Assembly (NCBI RefSeq): GCF_032362555.1
Contig: NC_083532.1
Location: 819,001-883,000, forward strand
Source of the DNA: Amyelois transitella
Lineage: Eukaryota > Arthropoda > Insecta > Lepidoptera > Pyralidae
Reading direction: 5' to 3'
DNA length: 64,000 nt
The number at the start of each line of letters is the position of its first letter. Positions within the stretch are counted from its first letter, which is position 1. The notes beneath the pieces were generated by a model that searched no databases, was not told the origin of the DNA, and was given only the letters and a program-made list of their open reading frames with translations. The position numbers were made by a program, and so were the translations under genes. Of this stretch, positions 35,401-47,400 are shown piece after piece.

Positions 35401-38400
35401 TGAGTTCCAAGTTTGAGAGGCTGTCGTGGAGGAAGGCTGCTGCTTATGACGCATCAAGGTTTAATAAACATACATACATATAATCACGTCTTTATATCTA
35501 GCGCAGTAGACAGACCCAACAGTCTCGAAAAGACTGACAGGCCACGTTCAGCTGTTTGGCTTAATGATAGAATTGAAATTCAAATAGTGACAGGTTGCTA
35601 GCCCATCGCCTAAAAGAAGAATTCCACGTTTATTCACCTATCTCTTAATCACATTTTACAATATCTTAATAATAATACATACATACATATAATCACGTCT
35701 TCGAAAAGAATGACGGGCCACGTTCAGCTGTTTGACTTAATTATATAAATTGAGATTCAAATAGTGACAGGTTGTTAGCCCATCGCCTAAAAGAAGAATC
35801 TCAAGTTTGTAAGCTTATCCCTTAGTCGCATACATACATACATATAATCTCGTCTATATCCCTTGCGGGGTAGACATAGCCAACAGTCTTGTAAAGGCTG
35901 GTAGGCCACGTTCAGCTATTTGGTTCAATGATAGAATTGAGATTCAAATAGTGACAGGTTGCTAGCCCATCGCCTAAAAGAAGAATCCCACATTTATAAG
36001 CCTATCCCTAAGTCGCATTTTACAATATCTTAGAATTTGTATAGAAATGTGACCGAGAGAATACATTGTTATGATAAATTGATGTAACAGAGCGCTCGTT
36101 GAAATGCTCCTGCGCGCTATGGGCGCCTGGTATGTGGTTGGATTTGCTTACTGTGTTCTACGTAGAAAGTTGACAGTATCCGTTGGTCTTCCGCATTCAC
36201 ACTCACTAATAGATATGCACACTTTATGGGCTCCTAGTAGCTCTTGTATTTTTATATTGTATTTTATTTATGAAATTATTTTAAATTTATCAATAAAATA
36301 ACACGAGTTATACACGTCTAAGCGCTAGCGCTGTCCAGGGGGGAGAGGATATATAATCACGTCTATATCCCTTGCGGGGTAGACAGAGCCAACAGTCTTG
36401 AAAAGACTGAATGGCCACGTTCAGCTGTTTGACTTAATGATAGAATTGAGATTCAAATAGTGACAGGTTGTTAGCCCATCGCCTAAAAGAAGAATCCCAC
36501 GTTTATTCACCCATCCCTTAGTCACATTTTACAATATCTTAAAATTAGAACAGAAATGTGGCCGAGTGAATACATTGTTATGATAAATTAATTTACTTGA
36601 GATTTATCACACATACATACAGTCACGTCTATATCCCTTGCGGTGTAATTGACATTTAATGTAAGTAATTAAATATCCTTAATCCAGATTGCCTGACCAC
36701 CAAAGCAGGAGACAGCTGATGAAGATAGTTCAGTCAAGTCGCGCGGCGTTACCTGATGATAAGTTTACTGAGGTAAATATTCATAATAAATAAATATATA
36801 AGGGACTGATTACACAGATTAAGTTAGCCTCCAAGTAAGTTCGAGATTGTGTTACTGGATATTAACGATACAATATCATAGAATCAAGCCTTTATAGACA
36901 ACTAGTTTCGCCCGCGACTTCGTCCGCGTGGAATAGTTATTTTGGACATCATTGAAGTCCTCTAGGATGAATAATTTTCCCCGCGTTTTTCACATTTTCC
37001 ATTATTTCTTCGCGAATTACAGCGTGATGTTATATAGCCTAAAGCCTTCCTCGATAAATGGTCTGTTCAACTCAAAAATAATTTTTCAATTCGAACCAGT
37101 AGTTCCTGAGATTAGCGCGTTCAAACAAAAAAACTCTTCAGCTTTATAATATTAGTATAGATATTCTGTAAAGGGTGACAGGCCACGTGCAGCTGTTAGT
37201 TCTTCTGCCTTGCCCTTCCCATCCCTTAGTCGTCTTTTACGACACCCATGGAAATAAGACGAAATGGTCCTATTCTTTTTTTTATTGGTGCCGGAAATCA
37301 AACGGCATGTATATTTATCTGATATCATATATATAGAATTCTCGTGTCACAATATTCGTTCCCGTACTCCTCCGAAACGGCTTGACCGATTCTCATGGAA
37401 TTTTGTGAGCGTATTCAGTAAGTCTGAGAATCATCGGTCAAAATCAATTTTTTTCTTACCCCTTAGTGATAAGGGTTGTTCACCCTTAACATTTTTTTTA
37501 ACTAGAAATATGTACATACATAAAATCACGCCTCTTTCCCGGAGGGGTAGGCAGAGACTACATCTTTCCATTTGCCGCGATCTCTGCACACTTTCTTCGC
37601 TTCATCCACAACTAGAAATTATTAAAAAATCATATATATATATGGCAAAACAACGTTTGCCGGGACAGCTAGTGTATGTATATTTAAACCTGTTATATTC
37701 CAGATACAACAGCTGATATCGGAAATGAAGGAGATATACAACTCTGCAAAGATTTGTCCTTACGGGCAGAAACCTTACGACCCTCACATACCGCGGGTAT
37801 CGTACCCAGAATATCAGCCTAATCAGGTAGGTAACTTAAGTACTCTTGGTCCTAGTTTTAGTTCCGGTTGCATCATCCTCACCTCTCTATAGAGGAGCCC
37901 GGGGTATGCCTTTGACCATGGATCTTGAAAGCCAGATGCTTGGATTTAAATTTGTAGCCGGAATGATCAAATTGTCGGATTTTCACCTATGAACTTAATA
38001 ACACGGTAAAGTCATGAAGGAAAACTCATGTATGTCATCTTTTTTTATTGGCCTGGGTCTTGAACGTTTACAAATACATACATAACATCACGCCTTTTTT
38101 TCCAAAAGGATAGACAGAGACTATATCTTTCCACTTGCCACGATCTCTGCATACTTCTTTCTTTTTCTTTCATCCACATTAGAGGGTTATCTTTATAAAT
38201 ATATATTATTGTCTAGATAATTAGCCGGTATAAAAATAAAATACTATGTGTTGGTAAAAATAAAGAAAACTATAATAAAAACTTAAAGAAACCCTAACTT
38301 TTGGTCCAAAGGTTCGACTGGCAGAGAATGCCTTGTGGCATTAAGTCCACCTGTTGTACATTTTACGTGCATGAAGTTTAAATAAATAAAATAAATAAAT

Positions 38401-41400
38401 AAACTTTAATGGCGTCTTCATTTATCATTGTGTGAAAAAATAACAAAAGACGATCGTACATTTTCATCTTTTAAAATTATTACTTTTCTGTTTTTGCGGC
38501 CAGTGTGTAAATTAAACACTACATTTTTAAACAATTATAAAACATATTACCGTTGAGTTATAATTCTAAGTAGAAGTGTAATTAGTAGTAAATTACACTG
38601 ATTGAGTTAGCCTCGAAGTAAGTTCGAGACTTGTGTTACGTGATACTAACTCAACGATATTATATTTTATAAGAGATACTTATAAAGAACATCCACGACC
38701 CAGGCCAATCAGAAAAAGTTCTTTTCTCATCATGCTCTGGTCGGGATTCGAACCCGGGACCTCCGATGTCACAGACAAGCGTACTACCGCTGCGCCACCG
38801 AGGCCGTCAAATATTTATTTATCAAATATTTAGTATTTGTTATTTCATTCTACGTTATAAGATTCTACCTTCCAGATTCTTCTTAATTAAAACATTTTAT
38901 AAATTTCAGGCTTACCAATTGACCAATCAACCGTTCCAACATTACCAACCAACTCAAGAGCCTTCAGACTTCCCCAACTACTGTGACATGCAGCTAGACC
39001 CAGAAATATCTAGAATTCTAGCCCATTCCAGAATTGAGAGCGAGCTGATCTACGTCTGGAAGAGCTTCAGAGACCAGACTGGACCTAAATTGAAGAACAG
39101 GTTCATGAGATACGTGCAGTTGGCCAATCAGGCTGCTGTGGCGACGGGTGAGTCAGAAATTAACAAAATAAGAATAGAATAGATTTATTCTCAAAATTGG
39201 ATACAAGGTATCACTTATAGATGTCACATCACTTAAATCTGATTATATCTACTACCGCTTCCAAAGCGCATGTGTAGAAGAAGTGGCGGAACAAACTACA
39301 CTGCAGTATTTTCATCGGACGTCAATTTGATATACAAATATGGATCTCTTAAATCTAAATCATGGACGAATGCACATTTTCTACATTAAAAAACGTGAAT
39401 GAATGTAGAAACATTGATAACATTATAAATAACCGTAGTTTAAGACTTACTGAAAACAAAAATGGATAGGTGCTATCTGTCTACCATATGTACATATACA
39501 TACATAAAATCACGTCTATATCCCTTGCGGGGTAGACAGAGCCAACAGTCTTGAAAGGACTGTAAGGCCACGATCAGCTGTTTGGCTTTATGATAGAATT
39601 GAGATTCATATAGTTACAGGTTGTTAGCCCGTCCCCTAAAAGAATAATATCCCTTAGTTGCTTTTAACGACATCCATGGGAAAGAGATAGAGTTGTCCTA
39701 TTCTATTAACACTGCCGTTAATTTCCACTTCAAAAAAATTGATTTTCTAGTTAATTTTAATTTATTTTTAAGGTAATACTTATCTCATATTAATTCTCTC
39801 AATTACTCAGGTTACAACGACGCAGGAGATCAAATGAGATCCGCATACGACGACCCGTCGTTCCGTTCGACGGTAGAGGAGATTTACAACCAAGTGGCGC
39901 CACTTTACAAGCAACTGTTCACGTATGTCAGGAGACGATTGTTGCAAAGATATGGGGAGACCAGTGTGAGGTCCGATGGGCCTATACCAGCACATTTATT
40001 GGGTAACATACTTCTAATTAAAAATTATTGAGATTATTTTGTTCGTTAATAATGTACTCCTGATTTCTTACCTGATTGCTTCTTTCTTAAAGATTTTAGC
40101 CCTAACTTTATCTATTTATTAATTAACTTAATGCTTGTGGCATTCCCTACCAGTTAACCTTTGCAAAATAGCAAACAGATAAATAATACAGTGTTAATAC
40201 AAGAGTGAAAAAATATACTAATGTTTATATACATATATAAATAAGAATATAGATAAACATACATAATATTATTCACATAAGTAAGAGATGATGATGAATC
40301 TGTTGTACTATAAAGATGAATAAAATTTTAAAAAACGAGCATATAATTTGTATATTAATAACTTCTTATTTGAAAATCTGTTCATGATAATTAAATTCTG
40401 AATGGATCTATAAGTTTATCAATATAACGTTTTCTTTCTATAATGGTTTTTTAAAAAAGGTTTTACTCAGTTTCATTTGCGGTTTTAGGAAACATGTGGG
40501 CACAAAACTGGAAATCCATCATGGATCTTGTGATGCCCTTCCCCCAGTCCCCTAACCTGGATGTAACAGCTGAAATGCTACGTCAGGGTTTCACACCATT
40601 AAGGTATGTCATGTATTAAGGTATGTTTTGGGTTAATATTAACCTTTAGGCTATGAATAACGTATAATTTTGGATATAAGATAATTATCTTTCGTTAAAA
40701 TCGTAATGTTTACTTGGATGATATGTCACACGTATGGCTCTCTTGAGTAGAACCGTAATATTTGGATTGTATAATTAATTGTATACATAATTTTAAATTA
40801 AATACATTAAACAATATTTATTAACAATATTGTATAACGTAGATTACTTCATAATTTACAATTTTTCGAGGTGGTTGAAGGGTGATCAGGCAATGAACTT
40901 TCAAGGTATATATAGTCACTTGAAACGCACTCATATTTCAGAAAAAAATTATTATAAAACATGACAGAATTTATATTAAAAACATAACAAAAATCACCCC
41001 TTTTCAACAACATTGTCCGTTCTTATTTAATTTAACGTAAATTTTGATAAGTATCATTCATAACAACAAACTCTCCAGAATGTTCCAAATGGCCGAAGAG
41101 TTCTACACGTCGATGGGACTGAAACCAGTGCCGCCGGAGTTCTGGCGAGGGTCCATGCTGGTGAGACCCCCGCAACGCAGTGTCCAATGCACCGCTAGCG
41201 CCTGGGATTTCTGTAATAGGATCGATTATAGGTTTGTTAACTTGGTACCTAAATCATTATCATCAGTACTTACATACATATGGTCACGTCTATATCCCTT
41301 GCGGGGTAGACAGAGCCAACAGTCTGGCGAGGGTCCATGCTGGTGAGACCCCCGCAACGCAGTGTCCAATGCACCGCTAGCGCCTGGGATTTCTGTAATA

Positions 41401-44400
41401 GGATCGATTATAGGTTTGTTAACTTGGTACCTAAATCATTATCATCAGTACTTACATACATATGGTCACGTCTATATCCCTTGCGGGGTAGACAGAGCCA
41501 ACAGTCTGGCGAGGGTCCATGCTGGTGAGACCTCCGCAACGCAGTGTCCAATGCACCGCTAGCGCCTGGGATTTCTGTAATAGGATCGATTATAGGTTTG
41601 TTAACTTGGTACCTAAATCATTATCATCAGTACTTACATGCGTATGGTCACGTCTATATCCCTCGCGGGGTAGACAGAGCCAACAGTCTTGCGGGGGTTA
41701 ATGCTGGTGAGACCTCCGCAACGCAGTGTCCAATGCACCGCTAGCGCCTGGGATTTCTGTAATAGGATCGATTATAGGTTTGTTAACTTGGTACCTAAAT
41801 CATTATTTACATTTAATCATTATCTCAATTCTATCATTAAGCCAAATAGCTGAATGTGGCCATTCAGTCTAATCAAGACTGTTGGCTCTGTCTACCCCGC
41901 AAGGGATATAGACGTGACCATATGTATGTAAGTATGTATGTACGTATGTAAATCATTATCATCAGTACTAATTACTATTTCAATATTCTTATTTTACGTA
42001 TGTTATCAAAATTATTTAAAGTTGTTGTTCAAATGGGCAATTAGTAGTATTTCTTACATATATATACGTGTAGTCACGTCTATATCCATTGTGGGGCAGA
42101 TAGAGCCAACAGTCTTATAGACTGATAGGCCACATTCAGCTTGTAGCAGAAACATGGCTTAAAGAATGAAAAAACTTCTATATACCTATTTGTTTAATCA
42201 AAAAAAATATAATATACAACAAGCGATTTAAGAAAAACTAATTTATGCCTTATGGTTCCCGACACTAATAAAAAGAAGACCACTCCTCTTTCCCATGGAT
42301 GGATGGCTAGCAACCTGTCACTATTTGAATCTCAATGCCATCATAAAGCCACACAGCTGAACGTGGCCTTTCAGTCTTTTCAAGACTGTTGGCTCTGTCT
42401 ACCACGCAAAGGATAAATACGTAATCATATGTTTAATGTCCTTAAACAGAAGTTGCTAAAACATATCAGGGATTGTTAATCACAACTCAAGCATCATACT
42501 TTTAAATGGGTTAGTCATTTGATATCTTTGGTAAATGTTGTGTATACCTGTTATTTGTGTTTACTTTGGGACTTATATTTGTGTATCTTTGTTAAGATAG
42601 GCTAAGGGATAGGCTTACAAACTTGGGATTCCTTTTTTAGGCGATGGGCTAGCAACCTGTCACTATTTGGATCTCAATTCTATCATTAAGCCAAATAGCT
42701 GAACGTGGCCGATCAGTCTTTTTAAGACTGTTGGCTCTGTCTACCCCACAAGGGATATAGACGTGACCATATGTATGTATGTATGTATCTTTGTTAAGAA
42801 TGTAGTAAGTAAATACTGTTGGTGTACCTTAATAAATAAATAAATAAATAAATGAATGAATGAATGAATGAATGAATGAATGAATGAATGAATGAATGAA
42901 TAAATAAATAAATAATACATTTCAGGATAAAACAATGCACAGAAGTAACGATGCAGGATCTGATTTCAACTCACCACGAGATGGCCCACATACAGTATTA
43001 CCTTCAGTACGCCGACCAGCCGCAGATGTTCCGCGACGGAGCCAACCCAGGTATTCTTTAGGTCTATCTATCCCGCACACCCTGGTAAACTAAGTGTCAA
43101 CCCGGGAATACAAGACTTTACTAACATAACTAAAATTTCTCTAGAAATAAGTAGTGCCCTTGTACTGAATTTCTTTTTATTTTAAGTTTTGCATGTATGC
43201 ATGTATGCATGTACGCATGCATGCATGTATGTATGCATGTATGCATGCATACACGTATGTATGTAAGAAAGTAAGTAAATAAATATTGTTCCAGCGTTCC
43301 ACGAGGCCGTAGCCAACGCTGCAACGTTATCTGTTTACAACTTACCACACTTACAGAGGCTTGGACTGTACCAGAACAAGTAAGTAATAGAATAGAATGG
43401 AATAATAAATGCCGTGTGGTTCCCGGCACCAATTGAAAAAAGAATAGGACCACTCCATCTCTCTCCCGTGGATGTCGTGAAAGGCGACTAAGGGGTAGGC
43501 TTATAAAATTGGGATTCTCCTTTTAGGCGATGGGCTAGCAACCTGTCACTATTTGAATCTCAATTCTATATTAAAGCCAAATAGCTGAACGTGGCCGTAT
43601 CAGTCTTTACAAGACTGTTGGCTCTGTCTACCCCGCAAGGGATATAGACGTGATTATATGTATGTAGGTATGTATGTAGAATAGAATAGATTTATTTTCA
43701 AAATTGGACACAACTAAACTAAACTAACTACTAAGTTATAATTAGATTTAAGTGATGTGACGTCAATAAGATTACTTTTTGACGTCACATCACTTAAATC
43801 TATCAATACAAGGTATCAAACTTGTCCGCTTCCAAAGTGCATGTGTATAATAAGTGCCGAAGAAACTACACTGCAGCGTTTTCACCGGACATCAATTAAC
43901 AAATATAGATCTCTTAAATCTAAATCGTGGACGAATGCACTTTGTCTACATTAAAAAAACATGAATAAATGTAGAACTACTTATTTCAATACGAAATAAT
44001 ATTAGTTAAATAATATTAATAATCTAATCTTAATTTTGACTTGACAACATTCTTGGAAATTTAAGTTCTTATTATAAACTTTACCGTGTGTACCATTCCA
44101 CCAGAACCCACGACCCTTACGAAGTGAGCATGAACTTCCTCATGACAATGGCTTTGGAGAAAATAGCGTATCTTCCGTTCGCGTTCATGGTGGACCAGGT
44201 AAGTCTGATTCCGTCAAAAACATTCTCCAAAAAAGTAAATGCCGTGTGGTTCCCGGCACCAATATATAAAAAAAAAGAATAGGACCTCTCCATCTCTTTC
44301 CCATGGATGTCGTAAAAGGCGACAGGCTTATAAGCTTCGAGACTAACTCAATTTGTGTAATTTGTCCAAAAAAAAAAAACTTGTGATTATTCTTTTAGGC

Positions 44401-47400
44401 GATGGGTTAGCAACCTGTCACTATTTGAATCTCAATTCTTATTAAGCTAAAGAGCTGAACGTGGCCATTCAGTCTTTTCAAGACTGTTGGCTCTGTCTAC
44501 CCCGCAAGGGATACAGACGTGATTTCATGTATGTATGTATGTACTACTGGTTCGAATTGAAAAATTCTTTATCAGCGTCGGTGGTCGAATTGGTGAGATG
44601 CCCGCTTAAAATGCGTGTTGCACAGAATAGGACAGGTTCAAATCCCACCTCGGTCATATACCAATGACTATTTTCAAAAGTTATGAACATTAGTTTGAAT
44701 ACTAACTAATTCTCTTACGGTGAGGGAAAACATCGTGAGGAAACCTGCACGTTCAGGTAACTGGATGTGTGACCATGGATCCAATACGGGTTAGGTTCCC
44801 CTGCAAAGGTCGCGGAGGTCGGACGGGAGTCGCTTCGTGTGAAAACCTGACTCACACAATCCAGGGTCCATGGTCAGAGGCGTACCCCGGGCTCCTCTCC
44901 AGAGTGGTGATAGAATCAAAAATCTTATAATTAATGTTTTTTTAAAATTGTAATCACCTTGATGCATAGCCGTGACAGTATTAAGCTAAACAATCTATAC
45001 TAATATCATAAAGCTGAATAGTTTGTTTGTTTGAACGCGCTTATCTCAGGAACTACTGGTTTAATATACCATTTATCGAGGCAGGCTTTAGGCTATAAAA
45101 CATCACGCTGCAACTATAAGGAGCAAAGAAATAATGGAAAATGTGTAAAAAAAAAACGGGGAAAACTAAGTATTTATACTATTGAAGGCTTCAATCAATG
45201 ATGCCCAAAATAACTATTCCACGCTGACGAAGTCGCGGGCACAGCTCGTTATTATATATATTAACTTTAATTTATTCATTTATTTCAGTGGAGATGGTCG
45301 ATATTTGAAGATGGCGTACAAAATATGAACTCTCGATGGTGGCAAATGAAACTAAGATATCAGGTTGAAACATTATTTATTTATTTATTTATTTATTTTG
45401 TGCCGTGTGGTTCCCAGCACCAATAAAAAAAGGAATAGGATCTCTCCATCCCATGGATGTCGTAAAAGGCGACTAAGGAATAGGCTTATAAACTTGGGAT
45501 TCTTCTTTTAGGCGATGGGCTAGCAACCTGTCACTATTTAAATCTCAATTCTATCATTAAGCCAAACAGCTGAACGTGGCCTATCAGTCTTTTCAAGACT
45601 GTTGGCTCTGTCTACCCCGCAAGGGATAAAGACGTGATCATATGTATGTATGTATGTTATTTAAACTTCATTGTACAAAATACAAATGTATAGCATTATT
45701 AGCGGACTTAATGCTAGAAGCATATTATCTTACATACATAAGTACATACATAAAATCACGCCTCTTTCCCGGAGGGGTAGGCAGAGACTACCTCTTTCCA
45801 CTTGCCACGATCTCTGCATATTTGCATTTTTCTATAAGCATTATCTTACAGTCAACTATCTAATATATCTTATTATTTCACAGGGAGTGATACCACCCAT
45901 GCCTAGAAGCGAAGGCGACTTTGACCCTGGATCTAAATACCATGTTATCGCTGACCAAGTCAGTATTTATTTTATAATTTGGTTGTAATAAGTATTAAGC
46001 CAAATAGCTGAACGTGGCCATTCAGTCTTTTAAAGACTGTTGGCTCTGCCTACCCCGCAAGGGATATAGACGTGACCATATGTATATATGTAATAAGTAT
46101 TAATTATAAAATATGTGCAGTGTGGTTCCCGGCACCAATATAAAAAAAATAGGACCACTCCATCTCTTTCCCATGGATGTCGTAAAAGGCGACTAAGGGG
46201 TAGGCTTACAAACTTGGGATTCTTTTTTAGGCGATGGGCTAGCAACCTGTCACTACTTGAATCTCAATTCTATCGTTAAGCCAAACAGCTGAACGTGACC
46301 ATTCAGTCTTTTCAAGGCTGTTGGCTCTGTCTACCCCGCAAGGGATATAGACGTGATTATATGTATGTATGTATTACTGTTTCGAATTGAAAAATTCTTA
46401 ATTCTTTTTGCGTTGAATAGACCATTTATCGAGGAAGGCTTTAGGCTATATAACATCACGCTGCAACTATAAGGAGCAAAGAAATAATGGAATATGTGAA
46501 AAAAGACGGGTTATATTATTCATCCTTGAGAGCTTCAATGATGCCCAAAATAACTATTCCACGCGGACGAAGTCGCGGGAACAGCTAGTCTATACTAATA
46601 TGGGCACAGCTAGTAAATAAATAAAATACATAAATAAATAACTATACGTTTATTTATTTACGACGTGGTTTACTCTCAAGCTGTCTAAAATCATTGAAAT
46701 GGATATTCTTTTATTGCTAGGCCTCTGTGGCGCAGCGATAGTACGCTTGTCTGTGACACCGGAGGTCCCGGGTTCGAATCCCGGCCAGGGCGTGATGAGA
46801 GACGAACTTTTTCCGATTGGCCGGGTCTTGGATGTTTATCTATATAAGTATTTATTACAAAATATAGTATCGTCGAGTTAGTATCTCGTAACACAAGTCT
46901 CGAACTTACTTCGAGGCTAACTCAATCCGTGTAATTTGTCCCGTATATATTTATTAAATTAATGTAAGTATATCTTTATAAAGTAATCAAATTTAGACAA
47001 AGACGTGCCAAGTCAAAGGTTCCTTATCACTACATAGTACAAAACAAAGTCGCTATTTTAGTCTGTTTGTCTGTATGCTTATATCTTTAAAATTACGCAA
47101 CGGATTTTGATGCGGTTTTTTGTAACAGGTAGAGTGCTTCAAGAGGAAGGTTTTTATGTATAATAATAACATTTATAATTTTGCACCCGTGCGAAGCCGG
47201 GGCGGGTGGCTATTTGTATAAATTAAAAAAAAAACCGCGTAACTAAATCAATCATCACAGCACGAGCTGTATGTTTAACCAAGACCGCCCCTCACCAGGA
47301 ATACATGAAATACTTCCTGGCCACAATCCTGGAGTTCCAGATCTACTCCCACATGTGTTCCCTGTCAGGACACACAGGCCATCTGCACGAGTGTGACGTT

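Noticed and set aside
37264..37716. 150-codon open frame on plus
   Set aside because: It runs across R1, Helitron and other repeat pieces and into ACE exon 5 in the wrong frame.
41180..41744. Three similar plus frames of about 60-66 codons
   Set aside because: They are shifted or repeated readings of the tandemly duplicated end of ACE exon 9, not separate genes.
43190..43265. Regularly spaced short repeats that could suggest an array
   Set aside because: They are a GCATGTAT microsatellite without unique spacers, so not a CRISPR array; the window is eukaryotic.
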